Of a stretch of 13,630 nucleotides of DNA, positions 1-6,107 are shown in pieces. Under the pieces are notes generated by a model that was given only the letters and a program-made list of their open reading frames with translations, was not told where the DNA came from and did no database searches. The position numbers and the translations under genes are program-made. Position 1 is the first letter of the stretch; every line of letters starts with the position of its first letter. This DNA is from Candidatus Woesearchaeota archaeon (GTDB lineage Archaea; Nanobdellota; Nanobdellia; Woesearchaeales; UBA12501), in the NCBI GenBank assembly GCA_026394915.1, contig JAPLZS010000192.1, forward strand, positions 1,943 to 15,572, given 5' to 3'.

Positions 1-224
1 GAGTCAACAATCTCATTCAGTATGGACAAGAAAGAGGTCAATGTCTTGGTGGCGCCTGTCGGAGCAGATATCAGTATGTTGTTCCTGCTGTGGATCTCTG
101 TGACTCCGTACAGCTGAGGGAGCGAGAACCCCTTGAATCTGCTGAAGAACCACTTCTTCACTAAAGGGTTCAATATATTCAGCAGAACATCTTCAGTGTC
201 CGGCTTATCCTTGTATTTTACCAA
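1..224 (-). CDS. Lhr-like ATP-dependent superfamily 2 helicase, N-terminal fragment (runs off the window)
   Basis: Not a long open frame in the window because only the first 74 codons are present. Reading the minus strand from a TTG at 224-222 gives a protein whose residues about 30-74 fit the start of Lhr-type DEAD/DEAH helicases: an F-S-L-P-Q-L-Y-G-V Q-motif-like segment, then E-I-H-S-R-N-N-I-L-I-S and a Walker A region A-P-T-G-A-T-K-T followed by L-T-S-F-L. These enzymes are ATP-driven 3'-5' nucleic-acid translocases in the cytoplasm. The TTG start is chosen because GGAGGAG (plus-strand 232-238) lies 7 nt upstream and an in-frame TAG lies a little further upstream, with no ATG between. The Walker A reads GATKT where GxGKT is usual. 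Family assignment is good; the C-terminal domains that separate Lhr from other helicases are outside the window. Confidence 0.75.
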   Translation of the reverse strand, partial: MVKYKDKPDTEDVLLNILNPLVKKWFFSRFKGFSLPQLYGVTEIHSRNNILISAPTGATKTLTSFLSILNEIVD

Positions 225-290
225 GAAAGTGCTCCTCCAAACCCGCTGGTTGGCTGATATTTTGGTCTAAAACACTGAAGTAAGGGGTTG

Positions 291-298
291 TTTATAAG
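291..298 (-). promoter_or_regulatory. TATA box for the helicase gene
   Basis: The minus strand reads CTTATAAA here. It is about 70 nt upstream of the TTG start, which predicts a transcription start near 268 and a leader of roughly 45 nt containing the GGAGGAG ribosome-binding site. Seen directly as a motif; promoter activity is inferred. Confidence 0.45.
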
Positions 299-332
299 AG
301 TTTTCTTTTGACGATTGGGCATATGCAAAGCG

Positions 333-341
333 ATATATAAA
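333..341 (+). promoter_or_regulatory. Upstream TATA-like box for the lysine-rich gene
   Basis: The plus strand reads GATATATAAA within 332-341, a good archaeal TATA element, predicting transcription from about 365. A second candidate lies closer to the gene (391-402). The two promoters in this region are divergent from the helicase promoter at 291-298. Confidence 0.35.
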
Positions 342-390
342 ACAATATGCTCTCTCATTTTGCCATATATGGCCCATATTTGAGTTCCTA

Positions 391-402
391 AAATTTATAT
401 AC
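391..402 (+). promoter_or_regulatory. Proximal TATA box for the lysine-rich EF-Tu-domain-2-like gene
   Basis: The plus strand reads AAATTTATATAC. Archaeal spacing puts the transcript start near 422-426. That makes the in-frame ATG codons at 408 and 414 upstream of the message, and is one reason for preferring the TTG start at 459. Confidence 0.45.
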
Positions 403-458
403 TCATTATGATTATGATTATGAATAGGAATAAAGAGAAACGTAAGAGGGTGAAAAAA

Positions 459-920
459 TTGGCAAAAAAAGCAAAGAAAAGGTCAAAGAGCTCTAAGAAG
501 AGATCCAAGAAGTCAATCTCAAGAAAAGCAAAGAAGAAAGTGGGCAGAAGCATAAAGAAAAGGGGCGCAAAAAAGTCCTTGAAAAAGACAAAGAAGGCTG
601 TCAAGGCAAAGAGAGCAGCAAAAGCAAGGCCGGCAAAGAAAATGGCCAGGGCAGCAAAGGCAATGCCTGATCTTGTGAAAAAAAAGACAGGTGAGATTAT
701 CCATTTCTACACCCATATAAGCGTTGCAGTCGTCAAGCTGGAGAATGAGCTCAGAAAAGGCGACAATATCCTGATAGAAGGCGCTACAACCCACATAAAG
801 CAGAAAGCAGAATCAATGCAGATAGACAGGAAAGACATTGATATTGCAAAGAAAGACCAGGAAATAGGCCTTCTGATAAAGGACAGGGCAAGGGAAGGGG
901 ATATTGTATATAAAGTCTGA
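459..920 (+). CDS. Lysine-rich protein with C-terminal EF-Tu domain-2-like beta-barrel (translation-factor-like)
   Basis: Residues 1-68 are almost only Lys, Arg, Ala and Ser, like a histone H1 tail. Residues about 69-153 form a compact domain with the pattern G-E-I-I-H-F-Y-T-H-I-S-V-A-V-V, G-D-N-I-L-I-E-G, E-S-M-Q-I and R-E-G-D-I-V-Y-K-V. That is the signature of the small archaeal translation elongation factor-like proteins related to EF-Tu domain 2; family members are usually only this domain of about 75-80 aa. There is no GTPase domain. The basic tail suggests nucleic-acid or ribosome contact (inference). The frame is open from ATGs at 408, 414 and 420. I chose TTG 459 because GAGGGTGA (446-453) sits 5 nt before it and the product begins M-A-K-K. 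The alternative starts would add 13-17 basic residues. Confidence 0.75.
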   Translation: MAKKAKKRSKSSKKRSKKSISRKAKKKVGRSIKKRGAKKSLKKTKKAVKAKRAAKARPAKKMARAAKAMPDLVKKKTGEIIHFYTHISVAVVKLENELRKGDNILIEGATTHIKQKAESMQIDRKDIDIAKKDQEIGLLIKDRAREGDIVYKV

Positions 921-1015
921 CTGATTTTGATTATATTTGATGAATAACCCCTTTTATTTATTTTCTTATATGCTGTTATCAGTTTTGATTAGAACATTTA
1001 ATCCTATTCACGCTA

Positions 1016-1030
1016 TTTTGTTTTTCTTTT
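1016..1030 (+). terminator. Possible T-tract terminator after the lysine-rich gene
   Basis: A run of T interrupted by one G and one C (TTTTGTTTTTCTTTT). Archaeal RNA polymerase terminates on such tracts without needing a hairpin. Another T-rich patch lies at 950-966. Weak evidence on its own. Confidence 0.25.
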
Positions 1031-1055
1031 ATAAATGATATGTTATGAAAAATAA

Positions 1056-1103
1056 TGAAAATCAGAGGCTCATATGCTGACGCATATTCGCGCTCGATTT
1101 TCA
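1056..1103. repeat. Nested stem-loop element
   Basis: Outer arms TGAAAATC (1056-1063) and GATTTTCA (1096-1103) pair perfectly. Inside them GAG (1065-1067) pairs with CTC (1093-1095). The tip is a 6-bp hairpin ATATGC (1072-1077), loop TGAC, GCATAT (1082-1087). The whole folds into one extended imperfect stem. It lies in the non-coding gap upstream of the nrdR promoter. It may be a small mobile-element remnant, a structured RNA or a protein-binding palindrome; the sequence does not decide. Confidence 0.55.
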
Positions 1104-1105
1104 GT

Positions 1106-1134
1106 ATTTTCAAATGAACTAGTCATTTGAAAAT
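1106..1134. repeat. 12-bp perfect inverted repeat
   Basis: ATTTTCAAATGA (1106-1117) and TCATTTGAAAAT (1123-1134) are perfect reverse complements with a 5-base ACTAG spacer. It starts two bases after the nested stem-loop and ends about 36 bp before the nrdR TATA box. It could be an operator upstream of the promoter or part of the same palindromic element as 1056-1103. Confidence 0.6.
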
Positions 1135-1169
1135 AATTTCTGCAAAACATATTACAAAAAACAACAATC

Positions 1170-1177
1170 TTTAAATA
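1170..1177 (+). promoter_or_regulatory. TATA box of the nrdR operon
   Basis: CTTTAAATACC around 1169-1179 is a strong archaeal TATA element. The predicted transcript start is about 1197-1202, leaving a leader of roughly 95-100 nt before the nrdR ATG. The two NrdR-box candidates lie at and just after this start. Confidence 0.6.
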
Positions 1178-1185
1178 CCAGCAGA

Positions 1186-1201
1186 ACACTGTATCTTGTG
1201 G
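1186..1201 (+). promoter_or_regulatory. Candidate NrdR box 1
   Basis: ACACTGTATCTTGTGG matches the published NrdR-box consensus acaCwAtATaTwGtgt at 13 of 16 positions (mismatches at 6, 10 and 16). It covers the predicted transcription start, where a bound repressor would block initiation. Confidence 0.65.
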
Positions 1202-1217
1202 TCGTCGAGACCGTCAG

Positions 1218-1233
1218 ACACAACAGGTTGTGT
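1218..1233 (+). promoter_or_regulatory. Candidate NrdR box 2
   Basis: ACACAACAGGTTGTGT has perfectly symmetrical 7-base arms and matches the NrdR-box consensus at 13 of 16 positions (mismatches at 7, 9 and 10). It starts exactly 32 bp after box 1 (16-bp gap), about three helical turns, the spacing known for tandem NrdR boxes. As RNA it could also form a short hairpin in the nrdR leader. Confidence 0.65.
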
Positions 1234-1296
1234 TTGAGGTAGTATCGTGAAGTAGTACAAATTTTGTGCAAAAACAGCGAAAAAAGAAGGTAAAAA

Positions 1297-1773
1297 ATGA
1301 GATGCCCATATTGTTCTTCGGAAGAAAGCAAGGTGATCGACAAAAGGGAGAGCGGCCCAGGCATCACAAGAAGAAGAAGAGAGTGCCTCAAGTGCAAGAA
1401 AAGATTCACCACTTACGAAAAAATCGAGATTCTTGATCTTTCTGTGATAAAAAAGGACAGCAGGAGAGAGCCTTTCAGCAGGGACAAGCTCAAGACAGGC
1501 ATAAAGAAAGCCTGCGAGAAAAGACCTATTGAAGAGGATGCTGTAGACAGGATAGTGAGCGAGATAGAATCAGAGCTCCTCAACATGAAATCAAAGGAAG
1601 TTGACAGCAAGGAGATAGGCGAGATCCTGATGAAGAAACTGAAGAAGCTTGACAAGGTGGCTTACATAAGGTTTGCATCTGTGTATAGGGATTTCAGCGA
1701 TATAGACTCATTCAAGGAAGAGCTTGACAAGCTTGATACAGGAAAGAAGCAAAAAGAGAAAAAGAAGAAGTAG
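1297..1773 (+). CDS. nrdR: NrdR-type transcriptional repressor of ribonucleotide reductase genes
   Basis: NrdR senses the ATP/dATP state through an ATP-cone and represses ribonucleotide reductase operons in the cytoplasm. The N-terminus is a zinc ribbon with Cys3/Cys6 and Cys30/Cys33, including the hallmark R-R-R-R-E-C-L-K-C-K-K-R-F-T-T-Y-E. Residues about 47-140 form the ATP-cone (V-I-K-K-D, F-S-R-D-K-L, Y-I-R-F-A-S-V-Y-R-D-F). The length of 158 aa is typical. The C-terminal K-K-Q-K-E-K-K-K-K tail is an extra basic tail. The start is supported by GAAGGT at 1286-1291, 5 nt before ATG. It is the first gene of a module with nrdD, a redoxin and nrdG, and two candidate NrdR boxes overlap its own promoter, so autoregulation is likely. 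NrdR is mainly bacterial, so its presence in an archaeon suggests old lateral transfer (inference). Confidence 0.95.
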   Translation: MRCPYCSSEESKVIDKRESGPGITRRRRECLKCKKRFTTYEKIEILDLSVIKKDSRREPFSRDKLKTGIKKACEKRPIEEDAVDRIVSEIESELLNMKSKEVDSKEIGEILMKKLKKLDKVAYIRFASVYRDFSDIDSFKEELDKLDTGKKQKEKKKK

Positions 1774-1818
1774 GATAAGAAAAAGATATAAAAAACACTA
1801 AAAAAGGAGAGTAAAGAG

Positions 1819-1872
1819 GTGACTATGTGGCAGAGAGCAAAAACTATTAGGATAAGATGCCTTCAAGGATAA
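1819..1872 (+). other. Possible short leader ORF overlapping the nrdD start
   Basis: A GTG (1819) opens a 17-codon frame ending TAA at 1870-1872, overlapping the first five codons of nrdD. GGAGA at 1806-1810 is 8 nt before the GTG, a better ribosome site than anything directly before the nrdD ATG. It may act as a coupling ORF that delivers ribosomes to nrdD, or the site may simply be chance. Confidence 0.25.
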
Positions 1873-3912
1873 ATCTCATCAAGAAAAGGGATGGAAGAGT
1901 CGTTGAATTCACAAGAGAGAAAATAGTCAATGCTATTTTCAATGCAGCAAAAGCTGTCGGCGGACATGACAGGAGAGTTGCAGAAAGCATTGCTGAAAAA
2001 GTCACGACAATCCTTGAGTTCAAGTATGATGTCGGAGAGATACCCACAGTAGAGGAACTGCAGGACATCGTTGAGTCAGTGCTCATAAAATCAGGCCACG
2101 CAAAGACAGCGAAGGCGTACATGTTATACAGGTACCAGAGACAGAAGATAAGGGAGACAAAGAGCGTAATGATCGATTGTGTGAACACAATCGGAGATTA
2201 TCTTCACCAGGCTGACTGGAGGGTTAATGAGAACAGTAATGAGGCTTTCTCTTTCTCAGGCCTTCTTCTTTACACAGCAGGAAAAGTGATTGCTAATTAT
2301 GCCCTTAATGAGATCTACACGCCCCAGATTGCAGATGCACATAAGAAAGGATATTTTCACATACATGACCTGAACCATGGTTTCATAGGATATTGCGCAG
2401 GATGGTCGCTTAAGAACCTGTTGTTGTGGGGCTTTGGAGGAGTGAAGAACAAGGTCAATGCAAAGCCTGCAAAGCATCTTGGCGTGGTCATACACCAAAT
2501 GGTCAATTATATAGGCTGCCTGCAGATGGAATTCGCAGGAGCGCAGGCATTCTCGAGCATTGACACATTGCTTGCCCCTTTCATAAAGAAAGACAGCCTG
2601 TCTTTCAAGGAAGTCAAGCAGGAGATGCAGAAGCTGGTCTTTTCATTGAACATACCTTCAAGATGGGGAAGCCAGTATCCGTTCTCAAACCTTACATTTG
2701 ACTGGGCAGTCCCTTCTGACATGAAAGATGATTCTGCAATCGTGGGCGGAGTCGAGCAGGATTTCACATATGGAGACTGCCAGAAAGAGATGGATATGGT
2801 CAACAGGGCTTTCCTTGAGGTAATGCTCGAGGGAGATGCAAACGGAAGCATATTCTCATTCCCAATACCGACATACAACCTTACAAAAGACTTCAACTGG
2901 GGCAGCGAGAACGCAAAGAGATCCAAGGTCAATAAGGGCAATGTGCTGCCGGTTAAACATCAATCAGCTGGAGCTGATGAAAAGGCCGGGAAGCATGTGG
3001 GGGCCGGGAGACAGCACAGGAAGCATAGGTGTTGTCACATTGAACATGAACAGGATAGGCTATGAGTCAAAATCAAAAGAGGAGTTCTTCAACAAGATAA
3101 CCTATTATATGGACCTTGCAAAGGAGTCTCTTGAGACAAAAAGAAAAATAGTCAACAAGAACCTTGAGAATGGGCTTATGCCATACACAAAAAGGTATCT
3201 TGGGACATTCAAGAATCATTTCTCCACAATAGGGCTGATAGGCATGAATGAGTGCTGCCTGAATTTCATAGGCAAGAGCATAAAGACTCCTGAAGGGAAG
3301 AAATTTGCGATAGATACATTGAAATTCATGAATGAAAGATTAAGGCAATATCAGCAGGAGACAGGAAGCCTCTACAATCTTGAGGCAACGCCTGGAGAAG
3401 GGGCTTCATACAGGCTTGCGAGAGAGGACAAGAAGATGTATCCTGACATAATAACATCAGGAAAGGATGAGCCTTACCTAACAAACTCAACGCAGCTTCC
3501 TGTGGATTTCACAGATGACGCTGTCGAGGCTCTTGAGCACCAGGATGACCTGCAGACACTGTACACAGGAGGCACGATATTCCATACATTCCTTGGAGAG
3601 AAGGTAAGCAATGCAGACTCCTGCATGCAGCTTGTGAAGAAGATAGCATCGAATACAAGGATACCTTATTTCAGCATCACTCCGACATTCTCGATATGCC
3701 AGGACCATGGGTATATCAAGGGAGAGCATTTCACATGCCCTACATGCAGCAAGGAGACAGAAGTGTATTCAAGGATTGTGGGTTATTACAGGCCGATTGG
3801 CCAGTGGAACAGGGGAAAGAAAGAGGAGTTCAAGGACAGAGTTGAATATTGCGAGTCAAAGACCTTGTCCCACAAATTCGAGAAAGAGATCAAGGTGACA
3901 ACCAATCAATGA
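1857..3912 (+). pseudogene. nrdD: Anaerobic (class III) ribonucleoside-triphosphate reductase, interrupted by a deletion with frameshift
   Basis: NrdD reduces ribonucleoside triphosphates to deoxy forms with a glycyl radical under anaerobic conditions. The first frame (1857-3065) begins with an ATP-cone (residues about 5-98) and contains the first half of the catalytic barrel, with I-G-C-L-Q-M (Cys codon 2517-2519). At about 2917-2920 it leaves homology. The family continuation resumes in another frame at GAT (2920) as D-P-R-S-I-R-A-M-C-C-R-L (Cys codons 2944 and 2947), through T-G-S-I-G-V-V-T-L-N and the zinc site C-Q-D-H / C-P-T-C, to R-I-V-G-Y-Y-R-P with the radical glycine at 3781-3783, stop 3910-3912. 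Roughly 22 conserved residues expected between E-N-A-K and D-P (the T-A-K-Y-G-x-P-Y-F region) are missing. The frame offset implies a loss of 3n+2 bases (about 65-71), or separate events. Either a broken gene or an assembly error; the rest shows no decay. Confidence 0.9.
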
Positions 3913-3920
3913 ACCAGCTC

Positions 3921-3959
3921 ATTTTTTTATTTTAATTTTTCATTTTTTAATTTTCATTT
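3921..3959 (+). terminator. T-rich run between nrdD and the redoxin gene
   Basis: Right after the nrdD stop there are several clustered T tracts of 5-7 bases over about 39 bases, a typical archaeal intrinsic terminator composition. No clear TATA box lies between it and the next ATG, so the downstream redoxin and nrdG genes probably depend on read-through past a partial terminator. Confidence 0.5.
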
Positions 3960-3974
3960 GCGCAAGGAGGAGAG

Positions 3975-4223
3975 ATGATTAACGAATACAAGGTATTCAC
4001 GACAACAGCGTGCCCGAAGTGCCCTAAAGTGAAGGATTTCATAAAGACAACAGGGCTGAAGGGCACTGAGATAAATGCCTCGACAGATGAAGGGCTGAAG
4101 ATGGCCTCGCAGTTTGCTGTATCAACTGTCCCTACAGTGATATTATTCGATGAGAGCGGAAAAGAGGCAAAAAGAGCGCATTCTGTTGATGAACTTAAGA
4201 GAATGCTTGAAGAAAATAAATGA
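3975..4223 (+). CDS. Glutaredoxin/thioredoxin-like redoxin (NrdH-like)
   Basis: An 82-aa thioredoxin-fold protein of the small cytoplasmic redoxin type. The redox motif C-P-K-C is at residues 13-16, after a short first beta strand (Y-K-V-F-T-T-T-A). The cis-proline segment T-V-P-T is at 51-54, followed by V-I-L-F-D and a C-terminal helix. The ribosome site GGAGG (3966-3970) sits 4 nt before the ATG. Its position between nrdD and nrdG suggests it passes electrons to the reductase or keeps its cysteines reduced. Redoxin-dependent class III reductases are known, in contrast to formate-dependent ones; that role here is inference from context. No reductase partner is visible in the window. Confidence 0.85.
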   Translation: MINEYKVFTTTACPKCPKVKDFIKTTGLKGTEINASTDEGLKMASQFAVSTVPTVILFDESGKEAKRAHSVDELKRMLEENK

Positions 4224-4271
4224 ACAGAAAGATTATACAGGAAAAGATTACAATCCTGGTTTGGGCGTGCA

Positions 4272-4985
4272 ATGGTTCTGATAAAAGGTCTCCAAAAAAC
4301 AACATTAGTGGACTATCCTGGGAAGATGGCCTGCGCAGTATTCCTTGCAGGATGCAATTTCAGGTGCCATTACTGCCACAATCCTGACCTCATAGAGAAA
4401 AGCAGATATGATAATCAGAAGACAATAACAGAGGCTGAGTTCTTCGGGTTCCTTGAGAGCAAAATGAAATGGCTTGACGGAGTTGTGATAACAGGAGGAG
4501 AGCCATGCATGAACAATGACCTTTTCAAGTTCATGAAAAAGATAAAAGAGATGGGATTTCCTGTCAAGCTTGACACAAACGGCTCATTTCCAGGCATGCT
4601 GAGATATATAATTGACAATGATCTCGTTGACTATATTGCAATGGATGTAAAGGCGCCTCTTGAAAAATATGAAAAAGTGATCTCTGCAAAAGTGAATGCA
4701 GACGCACTGAGAAGCAGCATAGATGCTGTGAAGAAGGCAGGGAAGGGGGAGAAAGGGATTGATTATGAGTTCAGGATCACTGTTGTGCCTACTCTGCACA
4801 CAAAGGATGACTTAAGGAAAATAGGGGAACTTCTCAAGGGCTCGAAAAAGATTGTGCTGCAGCAGTTCAGCAACAAAATAGTTTATGATCCTGAGTTCAG
4901 CAGCATAAAGCCATATTCAAAAGCAGAGATCAATGAGTTCAGGGAGATGCTTACGCCTTATTCCGGCGAGGTTGAGGTAAGATGA
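4272..4985 (+). CDS. nrdG: Anaerobic ribonucleoside-triphosphate reductase activating protein, radical SAM
   Basis: NrdG uses S-adenosylmethionine and a [4Fe-4S] cluster to place the glycyl radical on NrdD. The cluster motif C-N-F-R-C-H-Y-C has Cys28, Cys32 and Cys35; the SAM-binding G-G-E-P is at 75-78. The opening I-K-G-L-Q-K-T-T-L-V-D-Y-P-G-K is typical of the NrdG2-type activases (about 230 aa), matching the 237-aa length, and supports the ATG at 4272. The 48-nt gap after the redoxin has no clear ribosome-binding site, so translation may rely on coupling or on an unrecognised signal. The gene looks fully intact, which contrasts with the broken nrdD and argues that the nrdD lesion is either very recent or an artefact. 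Its end faces the convergent dCache gene across 48 bases. Confidence 0.93.
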   Translation: MVLIKGLQKTTLVDYPGKMACAVFLAGCNFRCHYCHNPDLIEKSRYDNQKTITEAEFFGFLESKMKWLDGVVITGGEPCMNNDLFKFMKKIKEMGFPVKLDTNGSFPGMLRYIIDNDLVDYIAMDVKAPLEKYEKVISAKVNADALRSSIDAVKKAGKGEKGIDYEFRITVVPTLHTKDDLRKIGELLKGSKKIVLQQFSNKIVYDPEFSSIKPYSKAEINEFREMLTPYSGEVEVR

Positions 4986-5033
4986 GAAGGGCATAGAGAA
5001 TAAATAATGTGCTGACTGACAATAATATGCTGA

Positions 5034-6107
5034 TTAACGCCTCTTTCTTTGATGTCCTGCGTAATCAATCTTATAGTGTCTTTTGTAGTGTGATAATCCC
5101 GTAGTCAATAATATAACAAAAGAGATGATTATAATAAGAACAATGAACAGGTTGAATAAAGTTAGATATAGGATGTAGCTTACGCCAGAGTAATCTACAA
5201 GCTCATTCAAAGGCAGGATAATCTGCATTGTCCATCTTAAATCTTTTATACTCATGGGGCCATAGGCCATTATCTTGGTCACATTCTGCTGCTGTTCATA
5301 AATGCCTTTTTTATGGGAATAAAAGGCGTATACGCCATATCCTTCTCCTCCTTCAAGGCTCTTATTTATGACATCCCATGCAGCAGGATAAACAGCCTTA
5401 TCCACAACCTCACTATAGCTCTTTCCGATATAATCGTTGTTGATATGGTAAAGTATGTTTCCTTCGCTGTTCAGGACAGCAACATAATCCGGCGTTTTCT
5501 CTGAGTTAAAATGGCCAAGAACAAGGTCAAATATATTGCTCATGTCAAGTGTTGAAACAATGACTCCTTTGAAATTGCTTCCATTCGGATTGCATTCTTT
5601 CGCAAGCAAGACAGGAACAGCTATTATCAGCTTTATACTCCCATTGTTCACATAATCCCTGATAAATCTTATTTCTCCGTTTTTTAGCTCCATGAAAAAA
5701 GGCTCATTTGAGTAGTTCAGGTCTAATTTATTTTCTGAATAAGGGATTACGACCTCAGCCATCCCTTTCTCATTTATGTATATGACATCATCCACAACGC
5801 CATTCATTCCGTACTTCAGGGTACGCAGGGATAAATTCAATTCTTTATCGCATTTATCAATATCATATACCATGCCTCTCCTGGACATCGCCAGTATGGG
5901 CTCATCTATTGCCTGGCTGATTGAGAATGAAAGCTCTTTGATCTCATTCTCTCTCAGTTCTGCATAGCTTTCCATCAGCCTTTCTTTTACGAGGGAGTAG
6001 CTGAAATAATTGAACAGCGCAGTCACTATCAGAAGAAACACTGCAAAGCACAGTATTATCTTTACAGCCTTAATCCCTATCATCTCTATTTTTTCTTCCA
6101 TATGCAA
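5034..6107 (-). CDS. Membrane-anchored dCache-domain sensor-like protein without output domain
   Basis: The 357-aa protein has a TM helix at about 16-34, a large extracytoplasmic domain (about 40-305) and a second TM at about 311-336, then a 21-residue basic tail. The outer domain has the two-lobed Cache pattern: the first lobe with V-I-Y-I-N-E-K-G, N-E-P-F-F-M-E-L-K and S-I-K-L-I-I-A-V-P-V; the second with D-Y-V-A-V-L-N-S-E-G-N-I-L-Y-H, Y-I-G-K-S-Y-S-E-V and a closing W-T-M-Q-I-I-L-P. dCache domains bind small ligands in chemoreceptors and sensor kinases. Here no HAMP, kinase, cyclase or methyl-accepting region follows, so any signal must pass to a partner. The start is TTG 6107 (GAGG 9 nt upstream) or ATG 6101. 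The gene overlaps the end of the upstream gene by 38 nt, implying translational coupling. Confidence 0.75.
   Translation of the reverse strand: MHMEEKIEMIGIKAVKIILCFAVFLLIVTALFNYFSYSLVKERLMESYAELRENEIKELSFSISQAIDEPILAMSRRGMVYDIDKCDKELNLSLRTLKYGMNGVVDDVIYINEKGMAEVVIPYSENKLDLNYSNEPFFMELKNGEIRFIRDYVNNGSIKLIIAVPVLLAKECNPNGSNFKGVIVSTLDMSNIFDLVLGHFNSEKTPDYVAVLNSEGNILYHINNDYIGKSYSEVVDKAVYPAAWDVINKSLEGGEGYGVYAFYSHKKGIYEQQQNVTKIMAYGPMSIKDLRWTMQIILPLNELVDYSGVSYILYLTLFNLFIVLIIIISFVILLTTGLSHYKRHYKIDYAGHQRKRR

Noticed and set aside
408..458. ATG-ATT-ATG-ATT-ATG as the start of the lysine-rich gene
   Set aside because: These codons lie at or before the transcript start predicted from the proximal TATA box and have no ribosome site; TTG 459 has a GGTGA motif 5 nt upstream. 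Kept as an alternative, not excluded.
1255..1269. GTACAAATTTTGTGC, a near-palindrome in the nrdR leader, as a third NrdR box
   Set aside because: It is 15 rather than 16 bases, aligns poorly to the consensus beyond one arm, and is not in helical phase with the other two sites.
921..1296. A tRNA or other known structured RNA gene in the non-coding gap
   Set aside because: No cloverleaf or T-loop GTTCRANYC-type sequence was found by eye; only the palindromes and promoter elements reported above stand out.
2836..2919. In-frame ATG start at 2836 for the second half of nrdD as an independent gene
   Set aside because: The residues encoded from 2836 to 2919 in that frame are an out-of-frame reading of the first half; reductase homology begins only at about 2920, so this is a broken single gene, not two genes.
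2920..2945. Programmed ribosomal frameshift in nrdD
   Set aside because: A simple +1 or -1 slip would not restore the roughly 22 missing conserved residues, and no slippery heptamer is evident at the junction.
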